A stretch of DNA of 13,605 bases from Oscillospiraceae bacterium (GTDB taxonomy: Bacteria; Bacillota_A; Clostridia; Oscillospirales; Oscillospiraceae), in NCBI GenBank assembly GCA_017415945.1, contig JAFQDR010000231.1, positions 1 to 13,605 of the forward strand, in the 5' to 3' direction. Positions 1-6,953 of this stretch are shown here, in pieces (positions within the stretch are counted from its first letter, which is position 1; every line of letters begins with the position of its first letter). Position numbers and translations under genes: made by a program. A model generated the notes under the pieces. That model worked only from the letters and a program-made list of their open reading frames with translations, made no database searches and was not told the DNA's origin.

Positions 1-329
1 CACAAGACAGGCTTGTAATAATAATCGGCGGGACGGATATCCGAGAACCGATTGGTGGCATGGGTGGGGGAGCCTTTTGCCGCGGCATACAGAAATGTGG
101 CAACCTGACCGCGGGTACAGGTGGCATTGGGGGAGAAGGTGTTGGCAGAGGTTCCCGATGTGATGCCGTTTTTGACAGCCCATTGTACGGGATCATGAAA
201 ATAGTCGGAGGCTTTTACATCAGAGAAGCCAAGTCCTGCGGCAGCTGCATGGGTGCCGAAAAGGGAAACGGAGAGCACCAGAGTAAACGCAAGAGACAGC
301 AGTGCCTTCATCGTCGGAAATTTTGTCAT
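1..329 (-). CDS. SLH-domain surface protein, N-terminal part (cut by window edge)
   Basis: Only the first 109 codons are visible; the gene continues past base 1. The reading starts at ATG 329-327 and gives a classic signal peptide: a short basic start (MTKF, K8), a hydrophobic stretch at about residues 9-25, and an Ala-rich cleavage region near residues 28-31. An SLH domain follows directly, with FSDV, an aromatic-rich helix (VQWAVKNGIT), a TFSP turn and a TRGQ motif. A second SLH domain begins with RFSDI before the edge. SLH domains bind secondary cell wall polymer, so the product is probably exported and non-covalently attached to the wall. Having the SLH repeats at the N-terminus is the reverse of the neighbour at 849. 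A GGGATG-type ribosome site lies about 8 nt upstream; a later ATG at 311 lacks one. What the missing C-terminus does cannot be known from here. Confidence 0.9.
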   Translation of the reverse strand, partial: MTKFPTMKALLSLAFTLVLSVSLFGTHAAAAGLGFSDVKASDYFHDPVQWAVKNGITSGTSANTFSPNATCTRGQVATFLYAAAKGSPTHATNRFSDIRPADYYYKPVL

Positions 330-360
330 GTGATCACATCCCGTTTTTGATTCTGAGTTT

Positions 361-389
361 AGTTTACTGGAATGGCTTATGAATGTAAA
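361..389 (-). promoter_or_regulatory. Candidate sigma-A promoter of the left SLH gene
   Basis: On the minus strand a TTTACA -35 box (384-389) and a TAAACT -10 box (361-366) are separated by exactly 17 nt. This places the start of transcription roughly 20-25 nt upstream of the SLH start codon at 329. Matches are 5/6 and 4/6 to consensus. Confidence 0.5.
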
Positions 390-392
390 GTG

Positions 393-424
393 AAAAACAC
401 TCCAAAATCGGAGTGAGATTTTTT
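393..424. terminator. Intrinsic terminator-like hairpin in the divergent spacer
   Basis: CACTCC (398-403) and GGAGTG (410-415) form a 6-bp stem with a 6-nt loop. On the minus strand the stem runs directly into five Ts (393-397). On the plus strand a T6 run follows after AGA (419-424). The better fit is minus-strand termination. That would mean some transcript arises to the right (about 430-760) and ends here, just upstream of the SLH promoter. Alternatively it acts in both directions. Confidence 0.45.
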
Positions 425-429
425 ACCTC

Positions 430-611
430 GCAGGGATGCTCCTTGCGGGTGTCCCATGCGCTGTACCGCAATGGGACGATTACACGAAGACATATCATTG
501 CATCATGTCCGAGTGTGGTGTCGCGGAGCATCGGGGACGATCTCCCTACGGCGACAAAGATTTCGGTGCGACAGGGGGGAGATAGCTTAACGTACCATGC
601 CGTAGGGATCG
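430..611. other. Highly structured spacer segment (candidate RNA or relic element)
   Basis: This non-coding stretch is packed with inverted repeats. GTCCCATGCG (451-460) pairs with CGC-A-ATGGGAC (467-477). That hairpin is enclosed by GATGCTCC (435-442) with GGAGCATC (525-532). A second stem pairs CGAT-CT-CCCTACGGC (538-552) with GCCGTAGGGATCG (599-611), 13 pairs with a 2-nt bulge. No reading frame here gives a recognisable protein. I found no match to riboswitch, tmRNA, SRP or RNase P signatures that I know. Strand is undecided; the terminator-like hairpin at 393-424 favours minus. Confidence 0.4.
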
Positions 612-757
612 CAGCTTGCTCAGCTCGATTCCGGAGGTTGACATAGCGGGGCAATTGGGAGTGTCCTCTACGGTGGCGAATGCTGGCATATGGACAGACA
701 CTTGTTTGCGTGAGTAAATATCCGGAAATACTGCCGAAATCAACAGGTTTGTGAGTT

Positions 758-786
758 TTATCAAAAATATGATTGTAATATATACA
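758..786 (+). promoter_or_regulatory. Weak candidate promoter of the LRR-SLH gene
   Basis: TTATCA (758-763) and TATACA (781-786) are 17 nt apart, giving a leader of about 55 nt before the GTG start at 849. The surrounding sequence is very AT-rich, and an overlapping alternative (TTGTAA at 773-778 with TTACGA at 796-801) fits almost as well. Confidence 0.3.
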
Positions 787-848
787 TTACATATGTTACG
801 ATGAACAAAATATCTTTGCTTCGGTGAAGTGAAAGAGAGGGTCTTGCA

Positions 849-3800
849 GTGAAAAAACGAAATAGCAGATCAATGATTAGTTTTTTGCTGGTGCTGATAA
901 TGCTTGTGACATGGATTCCTGCTTCTGTAAGTGCGGCAGATGAATACGACTATTGGGTAGATAGAGGAGGGGTAAGACCTAATTCCGCTGTACAACTTCA
1001 GCCGGGTATTTCAAGAGGGGTGTTGTTCATGAGCGGGTATACGAGCTCTTGGTATAAGGTGAATATCAGTCGTACATCCAATCTAATCTTTTTAATAACC
1101 TTTTTTAGTAATCGTACTAATATTAACGCGGATATGGAGCTATATGACGGTTCGCTAAACTATATTAAGCCTAATAAGATAGACTGGAACGAGTATCAAG
1201 TTTTGTATGGTTATCAAAACTTATCTTCCGGAACTTATTTTGTGGAGGTATATAAGCAAACCGGAAGTGTTCCCGTGTATTTTGATTTGGAATATGTGGT
1301 TCAGTCTGTTGTTGTCAATACCCCGAAGCCTACACCCACACCCACGCCGAAGCCTACGCCGACACCGAGTCCCACGCCTACACCCACACCGACACCGAGT
1401 CCTACGCCTACACCCACTCCCACACCTACACCGACACCTACCATGAAGCCCCTTGAGAATCTTAGCGGTACCTGCGGCGAAGATGCAAAGTGGAGCTTTG
1501 ATGCAAAGACTGCAACGCTGACAATCAGCGGCACAGGGGATATGGAGGAATATAGCGATTCAAACTCGCTGCCTTGGAGAGAATGCAGTGAGTATGTTCA
1601 GCACATTGTAATCGAAGAGGGTATTACCTCTGTCAGTGACTATGCATTCTCCGATAGCAACGGTTTGCAGTCTATTACCATTGCTGACAGTGTGCTTTCT
1701 CTGGGTTCATTCTTCGTGGATAGCACTACATTGAAGGAGCTTCATATTCCGGCAGGGGTGCAGAGTATTTCTAAATATGCCTTTGGCATGTGTGATGGAC
1801 TGGAAATGCTCACTGTTGCAGAGGAGAATACCGCCTATGCGGCGGATGCATACGGGGTTCTTTTCAATAAAGAAATGTCGGAAATTATTTGGAGTCCCGA
1901 TACCATGAAGGGGACTTATGTGGTTCCCGATACTGTGGTGACCATTGGGGCGAACGCTTTTGGTCCTCAGCTTGAAGTGCTGGAAATTCCTGCTTCCGTG
2001 GAGAGAATTCTCGCAAATTATGATAGTTCGGTTTTATTTGGCTGCCATGGCCTAAAGGAAATTCGAGTTGATGAAAACAACGGTTATTACAGCAATGATG
2101 CATATGGTGTTCTGTTTAATAAAGACAAGACTGCACTACTGCGTGCCCCGGCAATGGCAGATTTGGGAGATTATGAAATTCCCGATACGGTAACCAAGCT
2201 TACGCCTTATGCTTTTTTGCGGGCGAAACTGTTGACAAGCGTTACGATTCCTGTGGGGGTTACGACCATTCAGCGGTCTCTCTTCGATGAATGTGAAAAG
2301 TTGACTGCGATTACCATTCCAGTTTCAGTTACCAAGATTATAAGAGGTGCGTTCCTCAACTGTGATGCTTTGGCTACCGTAAATTATTGCGGTACCAAGG
2401 AACAGTGGGAAGAAATATCGATAGAGAAATCAAATGATTGTCTTACTGAGGCGAAAATTGTGTTTGAATACGACCCCGATGAGGTTGTGAAGCCTACGCC
2501 CACACCCACGCCTACACCCACACCGACTCCGAAGCCGACACCCACACCGACTCCGAAGCCGACACCCACACCGACTCCGAAGCCGACACCCACGCCGACT
2601 CCGAAGCCGACACCCACGCCGACTCCGAAGCCGACACCCACGCCGACTCCGAAGCCTACTCCTACACCCGCACTTCCCGGCGGCAGCTGCGGTGAGAATG
2701 TGCGGTGGAGCTTCGATGCTTCCAACGGCACTCTTACCATTAGCGGCAGCGGCGCAATACACAGTCGTGGGAGTATAGATGAGGCGCCTTGGGAGAAATA
2801 TTTAAAGGAAATCAAACATATTGAGGTTGAAGAAGGGGTTACGGCGATCGGTGACAACGCGTTTAGTTATTGCACTGCCTTGGAGAGCGTAACCATTCCC
2901 GAAAGCGTGAGCACGTTGGGGAGATTCATAGTTTCCGTTTGTATGAAGCTAAAGGCACTTCATATTCCCGCATCGGTGAATCACATCGATACATACACCT
3001 TCAGCTCTTGTAGTATCGAAAAACTTACCATTGCTGAGGAGAATCAGTATTTCACTGTAGATGCACAGGGGGTGCTGCTGGATAAGAAAATGACGGAGAT
3101 TTTGTGGACTCCCAAAACGCTTCAGGGGACTTACCGTATTCCTTCTACGGTTCAGACAATCCAGGCCAACGCCTTTAATGATGCGGAGTCGCTTGAAGTA
3201 ATCGAAATCCCTGCCTCTGTAAAGATAATTGACGAATGGGCGATAGATGGTTGCAGGAATTTGACTGCAATTCGTGTGGATGAAAACAATCCTTATTTCT
3301 GCAGTGATGAATTCGGCGTGCTCTTTGATAAGGAGATGACTGTGTTGGTGCGGACACCCAATCAGTTGAAGGGTACCTATCAAATCCCCTTCGGTGTGCA
3401 GATAATCGGCTCCGGTGCCTTTAATAGTGTGGACCAGCTGGAAGTTATTGAAATTCCTGCATCTGTGAAGGAAATCAGTGCCCTTTCTATGTACGGAGGA
3501 ACGAAACTGACTGCTTTCCGCGTGGATGAGAAAAACTTGTACTTCTGCAGCGACGAATGTGGTGTGCTGTTTAACAAAGACAAGACTGTGCTTTTGGAGG
3601 TTCCAAGGAATGCATCTCTGGGGGATTATGTGGTTCCGAAAACTGTCCATACGATTAACGGAAATTTTTCTAATGTTAAAACATTGTCCTCTATTGTCAT
3701 TCAGGGGGATGTGGAAACCCTTGGCATTATGATGTTTTGGAACTGCAATCAAATGACTGCTGTTACCCTTCCTGCGTCTCTGACCAAGGTGGATTTGTTG

Positions 3801-4562
3801 GCGTTTGGGGGATGCACCGGTTTGAAAACCGTGAACTTCTGCGGTACTGAGGAACAGTGGAAGAAGATTCAGATTGAAAACTCCAATGAATGTCTGACCG
3901 ATGCAAAAATCGTGTTTGAGTACAAGGTCGATGAGGATGTAAAGCCGACACCCACACCGACGCTGACGCCGACACCCACACCGACGCCGACGCCAACTCC
4001 TACACCTACACCGACTCCCACACCTGATGTGGTTGACAACCCCTTCACTGATGTGGCGGACACCGACTGGTTTTTCGCACCTGTCATGTGGGCCAAGGAT
4101 AACGGCGTTACGGGCGGTACCTCCGCAACCACATTTGGCCCCAACGACGGCTGCACCCGTGCGCAGGTGGTGACCTTCCTGTGGGCTGCCAACGGAAGAC
4201 CCGAGCCCAAGTCTGCAGTCAATCCCTTTGACGATGTCAGTGAGAGTGCTTGGTATTATAAGCCTGTGCTGTGGGCTGTTGAAAACGGCATCACAGGTGG
4301 CGTTGCAAAGCATATGTTTGGCCCTGACCAGACCTGCACCAGAGCACAGATCGTCACCTTCCTGTATGCGGCAGTTGGCAAGCCTGCTGTGGAAGGAACG
4401 AGTACCTTTAAGGATGTTGCGGACGCCGACTGGTTTGCAAAGCCCGTGATCTGGGCGGGACAGAATGAGGTCACCGGCGGCATCGGTGACGGAATGTTCG
4501 GTCCAAACAACACCTGCACCAGAGGTCAAGTGGTAACCTTCCTGTATAAAGTATACGGTTAA
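849..4562 (+). CDS. BspA-type LRR surface protein with Pro-Thr linkers and three C-terminal SLH domains
   Basis: The 1237-residue product reads as a secreted, wall-anchored modular protein. A signal peptide covers residues 1-29 (KKR start, hydrophobic core, cleavage near SVSAA). Residues about 35-155 form a beta-rich domain resembling a pre-peptidase C-terminal (PPC) domain. Linker 1 (158-198) is Pro-Thr repeat. LRR cassette 1 (about 203-545) opens with [12 protein letters not shown] and carries LRR_5/BspA repeats ([22 protein letters not shown]). Linker 2 (548-607) consists of KPTPTPTP units. LRR cassette 2 (about 608-1028) opens with [13 protein letters not shown]. Linker 3 is 1032-1059. 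Three SLH domains follow, with TRAQ, TRAQ and TRGQ motifs at 1103, 1164 and 1224. The start is GTG, chosen because AGAGAGGG lies 8 nt upstream and the signal peptide begins there. BspA-like LRR proteins often bind host or matrix ligands; the ligand here is unknown. The gene stands alone, divergent from another SLH gene. Confidence 0.94.
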   Translation: MKKRNSRSMISFLLVLIMLVTWIPASVSAADEYDYWVDRGGVRPNSAVQLQPGISRGVLFMSGYTSSWYKVNISRTSNLIFLITFFSNRTNINADMELYDGSLNYIKPNKIDWNEYQVLYGYQNLSSGTYFVEVYKQTGSVPVYFDLEYVVQSVVVNTPKPTPTPTPKPTPTPSPTPTPTPTPSPTPTPTPTPTPTPTMKPLENLSGTCGEDAKWSFDAKTATLTISGTGDMEEYSDSNSLPWRECSEYVQHIVIEEGITSVSDYAFSDSNGLQSITIADSVLSLGSFFVDSTTLKELHIPAGVQSISKYAFGMCDGLEMLTVAEENTAYAADAYGVLFNKEMSEIIWSPDTMKGTYVVPDTVVTIGANAFGPQLEVLEIPASVERILANYDSSVLFGCHGLKEIRVDENNGYYSNDAYGVLFNKDKTALLRAPAMADLGDYEIPDTVTKLTPYAFLRAKLLTSVTIPVGVTTIQRSLFDECEKLTAITIPVSVTKIIRGAFLNCDALATVNYCGTKEQWEEISIEKSNDCLTEAKIVFEYDPDEVVKPTPTPTPTPTPTPKPTPTPTPKPTPTPTPKPTPTPTPKPTPTPTPKPTPTPTPKPTPTPALPGGSCGENVRWSFDASNGTLTISGSGAIHSRGSIDEAPWEKYLKEIKHIEVEEGVTAIGDNAFSYCTALESVTIPESVSTLGRFIVSVCMKLKALHIPASVNHIDTYTFSSCSIEKLTIAEENQYFTVDAQGVLLDKKMTEILWTPKTLQGTYRIPSTVQTIQANAFNDAESLEVIEIPASVKIIDEWAIDGCRNLTAIRVDENNPYFCSDEFGVLFDKEMTVLVRTPNQLKGTYQIPFGVQIIGSGAFNSVDQLEVIEIPASVKEISALSMYGGTKLTAFRVDEKNLYFCSDECGVLFNKDKTVLLEVPRNASLGDYVVPKTVHTINGNFSNVKTLSSIVIQGDVETLGIMMFWNCNQMTAVTLPASLTKVDLLAFGGCTGLKTVNFCGTEEQWKKIQIENSNECLTDAKIVFEYKVDEDVKPTPTPTLTPTPTPTPTPTPTPTPTPTPDVVDNPFTDVADTDWFFAPVMWAKDNGVTGGTSATTFGPNDGCTRAQVVTFLWAANGRPEPKSAVNPFDDVSESAWYYKPVLWAVENGITGGVAKHMFGPDQTCTRAQIVTFLYAAVGKPAVEGTSTFKDVADADWFAKPVIWAGQNEVTGGIGDGMFGPNNTCTRGQVVTFLYKVYG
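1320..1442 (+). repeat. Pro-Thr linker 1 coding repeat
   Basis: A low-complexity stretch of alternating CCN and ACN codons encodes a TP-rich linker of 41 residues, with two Ser and two Lys interruptions. It separates the N-terminal domain from the first LRR cassette. Such linkers are typically extended and often O-glycosylated. The hexanucleotide-like composition makes it prone to length change by slippage. Confidence 0.9.
2490..2669 (+). repeat. Pro-Thr linker 2 with a 24-bp tandem repeat
   Basis: The linker holds five consecutive 24-bp units at 2529-2648, each starting CCGAAGCCGACACCC and adding the residue pattern KPTPTPTP. Units 1-2 carry CACACCGACT and units 3-5 carry CACGCCGACT, so the copies are near-identical at the nucleotide level. 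This points to recent expansion. Because the unit is a multiple of three, copy changes would keep the frame and simply alter spacer length between the two LRR cassettes. Confidence 0.92.
3942..4025 (+). repeat. Pro-Thr linker 3 coding repeat
   Basis: A 28-residue Lys-Pro-Thr-Pro tract (one Leu interruption) joins the second LRR cassette to the SLH domains. It is the spacer that would lift the LRR modules away from the cell wall. Confidence 0.9.
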
Positions 4563-4672
4563 ATCGCGAGCATTTCTGCTGAAATGCTATATCGGCTAAC
4601 GCCGACGCGATTTCAAGGGGAACCGGCCATGGTTCCCCTTGAGGACCCTTCCTTCACCAACTGCGGAGGGGT
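4561..4672. repeat. Composite palindromic intergenic element (three-way junction plus two hairpins)
   Basis: AAATCGCG (4561-4568) pairs with CGCGATTT (4606-4613). Inside it sit two hairpins, AGCATTT/AAATGCT (4569-4588) and CGGC/GCCG (4593-4604), making a three-way junction. Next comes an 11-bp perfect hairpin, CAAGGGGAACC/GGTTCCCCTTG (4614-4641), then ACCCTTCC/GGAGGGGT (4645-4672), which contains one G-U pair on the plus strand. None is followed by a U-run, so it is not a simple terminator. The form resembles dispersed palindromic repeats common between genes of gut Clostridia; that likeness is from memory, not a search. It overlaps the last two bases of the adhesin stop codon. Confidence 0.65.
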
Positions 4673-4706
4673 TAAGTGAATATTATGAATTATTATGAAT
4701 AGAGTA

Positions 4707-4738
4707 AAAACACCGCTGACAAAAGTCAGCGGTGTTTT
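4707..4738. terminator. Bidirectional intrinsic terminator
   Basis: A 14-bp perfect stem (AAAACACCGCTGAC at 4707-4720, GTCAGCGGTGTTTT at 4725-4738) with an AAAA loop ends in T-runs on both strands. It lies between the convergent ends of the LRR-SLH gene and the exonuclease gene and can serve both. Confidence 0.93.
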
Positions 4739-4745
4739 GCGGTAT

Positions 4746-5723
4746 CTACTTTGCAGGGTCGTTTTTCTTTTTGGGGGTATGGCGTCTGCCGCGGCGGCGG
4801 GCCTGCTGTGCCTTGGAACGGTAGAAGCCCTCGGTGTCGTCATCGGCGATGTACATGAGGCGAGTGGCTGCCCACAGTCCCGCGTCGCTCTTTTTGAACT
4901 TCAGACGGGTCAGGAACTTGCCGTGCTCCTCACAGCCGAACAGATTCATGTAGCGCTGGTCGCCCTGATTCAGCCAGCGTCCGCACTGCATTTCCTTCTT
5001 GCAGATGGGGCACACGGGGCGGGCCAGATCGCTTGCGAAGGCATCGGCCTTGTTGACAAACTCAACGGGGTCGGTATGCTCAATGGGCTGAGGCTCGGCA
5101 GCTGCACGCATTTCCTTTTCAGCAGTGCGCTGGGCCAGAATTCGGGCGGCGTTGGCATAGTCCACCAGCCCCTTCTCCATATCCAGCTTGGAGCATACCA
5201 GTGCGGTATTGTAGGCATCCCCAAGGGCATCATGAGCCACGCGGGTCTGCTCGATGCCGAAGTGCTCCATGGCGGAGGACAGGGATCGCTGTACTTTTTC
5301 CCCTGTGGTCTGCAGGGAGTAAATGGTCTGCAGATTCACCCAGCCTGCGATCCAGTCCCAGTCCAGATCGTGGATGATGATGTTCTGCTCCATGATGCCT
5401 CGGTCATCAATGCCCCAGGTCAGGAAGGTGACATCCTCACCGCACCACTTACGGAACTTGTCCAGTGCATCGGGGAAGGGGACGCCGTTTGCCAGACGCT
5501 CCTTGTCAAAGCCTGTGATCTTCTTTACTTTATAGTGAATACGTCTGAAAAACTGAGGACGTACGTCAATGGTGAATTCCTCGCCGGGGGTCATATCGGG
5601 ATTCAGCTTCACTGCACCGATTTCAATGATCTCGCCGCGGAGATGGATCGGAAGCTTGTTGAACACTGCGGAGTCAGAGCGCATGGCCTGATTCCACTCC
5701 AGATCCATGACAATATAATTCAT
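4746..5723 (-). CDS. DEDDh 3'-5' exonuclease with C-terminal zinc-ribbon-like segment
   Basis: The 325-residue protein has an RNase T/DnaQ-type exonuclease fold at residues 1-190. Motif I is D7-x-E9 (VMDLEWNQ), motif II is D107 in TWGIDDRGIMEQN, and motif III is H164 with D169 in HDALGDA, so the metal-binding catalytic set is complete. It resembles the KapD/exonuclease-domain group that trims DNA or RNA 3' ends; the substrate is not evident. Residues 238-267 carry C238-x2-C241 and C264-x2-H267, a likely zinc-binding unit. The tail from about 309 is strongly basic (RRRGRRHTPKKK), suggesting nucleic-acid contact. The start is the ATG at 5723, with AAAGGA 9 nt upstream; an upstream in-frame ATG at 5783 would lie upstream of the promoter and is not credible. 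The gene is divergent from ddl. Confidence 0.86.
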   Translation of the reverse strand: MNYIVMDLEWNQAMRSDSAVFNKLPIHLRGEIIEIGAVKLNPDMTPGEEFTIDVRPQFFRRIHYKVKKITGFDKERLANGVPFPDALDKFRKWCGEDVTFLTWGIDDRGIMEQNIIIHDLDWDWIAGWVNLQTIYSLQTTGEKVQRSLSSAMEHFGIEQTRVAHDALGDAYNTALVCSKLDMEKGLVDYANAARILAQRTAEKEMRAAAEPQPIEHTDPVEFVNKADAFASDLARPVCPICKKEMQCGRWLNQGDQRYMNLFGCEEHGKFLTRLKFKKSDAGLWAATRLMYIADDDTEGFYRSKAQQARRRGRRHTPKKKNDPAK

Positions 5724-5751
5724 TCGGATCATTCCTTTCGTTAACTTGCAT

Positions 5752-5780
5752 AGTATACCATAAGTTGCTAAGACTTGCAC
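5752..5780 (-). promoter_or_regulatory. Candidate extended -10 promoter of the exonuclease gene
   Basis: The minus strand has TATACT (5752-5757) preceded by TGG, an extended -10 pattern. A weak -35 (GTGCAA, 5775-5780) is 17 nt away. The exonuclease start at 5723 would then have a leader of about 20 nt. Confidence 0.55.
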
Positions 5781-5781
5781 C

Positions 5782-5819
5782 AACTTTTTTCACTTTTTCA
5801 AGGAAAAAATAAAAAAGTT
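5782..5819. promoter_or_regulatory. A/T-tract dyad between two divergent promoters
   Basis: AACTTTTTT (5782-5790) and AAAAAAGTT (5811-5819) form a perfect 9-bp inverted repeat with T- and A-runs between. Each arm touches the -35 box of one of the divergent promoters. The simplest reading is a pair of UP elements contacting the RNA polymerase alpha subunit; an operator is also possible. Confidence 0.35.
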
Positions 5820-5847
5820 TGAATGGCTGCGTGGAATATGGTACAAT
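5819..5847 (+). promoter_or_regulatory. Sigma-A promoter of the ddl-murF-alkD operon
   Basis: TTGAAT (5819-5824) and TACAAT (5842-5847) are separated by 17 nt, with an extended TGG just before the -10. Transcription would start near 5854, leaving a leader of about 59 nt before ddl. This promoter also excludes an in-frame ATG at 5823 as the ddl start. Confidence 0.75.
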
Positions 5848-5912
5848 GTGTATTGCGTAGTTTTATGCGCAAATACCAAGTGAATCTATCTCATGGAATA
5901 TGGAGTGTTGAT

Positions 5913-6953
5913 ATGAATATTGTTGTATTGTGCGGCGGTTTGAGCAATGAGCGCGATGTGTCTTTGTCCTCCGGTAACGGCGTGGCAAATGCTTTGCGGG
6001 ACAGAGGTCACAATGTTGTGCTGATGGACTTGTTCTTTGGCTGCACCGAGGAATATACCGATCCCAAGGAGCTGTTTGCAAGAAAGCGTGAAAACACTGT
6101 GTATCGTGTGGAGCAGACCTCTCCCGATTTGGAAGCTGTCAAGGCGATGCGCAAGCAGGACAATGACAGCCTCATTGGGGACAATGTACTGGAAATCTGC
6201 GCTGCAGCGGATATGACCTTCCTTGCCCTTCACGGGGAAGAAGGGGAAAACGGCAAGCTGCAGGCGGTACTGGATGTCGCGGGCATCAAGTACACGGGCT
6301 CCGGCTACTTCGGCAGCGCACTGGCCATGAACAAGGGTGTTTCCAAGGCTATGTTCCGTCAGGCGGGCATCCCCACCGCACCTTCCATTACGCTGAAAAA
6401 GGGTAAGGCACCTTATGCAAATGTAGGCTTCCCCTGTGTGGTCAAGCCCTGCAGCGGCGGGTCCTCTGTGGGTACCGCTGTGGTATATGATTTGGCAGAA
6501 TACGAAGCAGCGGTCGCGGATGCCTTCCGCTATGAGGACGAGGTCATTGTGGAGAAGTTCATCAGCGGCAGAGAGCTGACCGTTGGTGTCATGAACGGCA
6601 AGGCTATGCCCGTCATCGAGATCATCCCCAAGGCGGGCTTCTATGACTACAAGAACAAGTATCAGGCAGGCCTGACTGTGGAGCTGTGTCCCGCACCCAT
6701 CGACCCGGAAGATACCATCCGTGTACAGGATTTGGCGGAGCAGGTGTATAAGGCTCTGCATCTGGAAGCATATGGGCGTGTGGACTTCATTATGGAAAAC
6801 ACCGAAGAAAAGACCATGTACTGTCTGGAAGCAAATACCCTGCCCGGCATGACGCCCACCAGCCTGATCCCCCAGATGGGTGAGGCTATGGGCATGAGCT
6901 ATGGGGAACTGTGCGAAAAAATCATTGAAGTGTCTATGGAGAAATACGCATGA
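5913..6953 (+). CDS. ddl: D-alanine--D-alanine ligase
   Basis: This ATP-grasp enzyme joins two D-alanines in the cytoplasm for peptidoglycan precursor synthesis. The 346-residue length is normal for the family. The N-terminus MNIVVLCGGLSNERDVSLSS carries the first D-Ala site Glu (E13). HGEEGENG (108-115), the glycine-rich ATP loop KPCSGGSSVG (178-187) and EANTLPGMT (306-314; Mg ligands E306 and N308, with D291) are all present. The omega loop reads FYDYKNKY (243-250), the Tyr-Lys form of D-Ala-D-Ala ligases rather than the D-lactate-type VanA loop, so the product should be ordinary D-Ala-D-Ala. The start was set at ATG 5913 because GGAG lies 7 nt upstream and the family's N-terminus begins there. 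Its TGA overlaps the ATG of murF, so the two products of one pathway are translationally coupled. Confidence 0.96.
   Translation: MNIVVLCGGLSNERDVSLSSGNGVANALRDRGHNVVLMDLFFGCTEEYTDPKELFARKRENTVYRVEQTSPDLEAVKAMRKQDNDSLIGDNVLEICAAADMTFLALHGEEGENGKLQAVLDVAGIKYTGSGYFGSALAMNKGVSKAMFRQAGIPTAPSITLKKGKAPYANVGFPCVVKPCSGGSSVGTAVVYDLAEYEAAVADAFRYEDEVIVEKFISGRELTVGVMNGKAMPVIEIIPKAGFYDYKNKYQAGLTVELCPAPIDPEDTIRVQDLAEQVYKALHLEAYGRVDFIMENTEEKTMYCLEANTLPGMTPTSLIPQMGEAMGMSYGELCEKIIEVSMEKYA

Noticed and set aside
328..339. A CRP/FNR-type operator (TGTGATCACA)
   Set aside because: The half sites lack the spacer those regulators need, and such sites are not typical of this clade; kept only as a low-interest palindrome.
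430..760. tmRNA, SRP RNA or RNase P RNA in the structured spacer
   Set aside because: No CCA-ending tRNA-like end, no GGAAGGAAGCAG-type SRP loop and no GAGGAAAGTCC-type RNase P core on either strand.
2490..2669. Regular repeats that might suggest a CRISPR array
   Set aside because: There are no spacers; the units are contiguous, in frame and encode a Pro-Thr linker.
2949..4529. A long open frame of 526 codons on the minus strand opposite the LRR-SLH gene
   Set aside because: It is the shadow of a strongly supported gene; its product is His/Cys/Arg-rich with no family likeness, and its start has no ribosome site.
4695..5744. A 349-codon plus-strand frame opposite the exonuclease gene
   Set aside because: It begins inside the terminator region and has no coherent domain; the minus-strand exonuclease has all catalytic motifs.
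5823..5912. A longer ddl with 30 extra N-terminal residues
   Set aside because: The proposed start lies inside the promoter, and the family N-terminus with a proper ribosome site begins at 5913.
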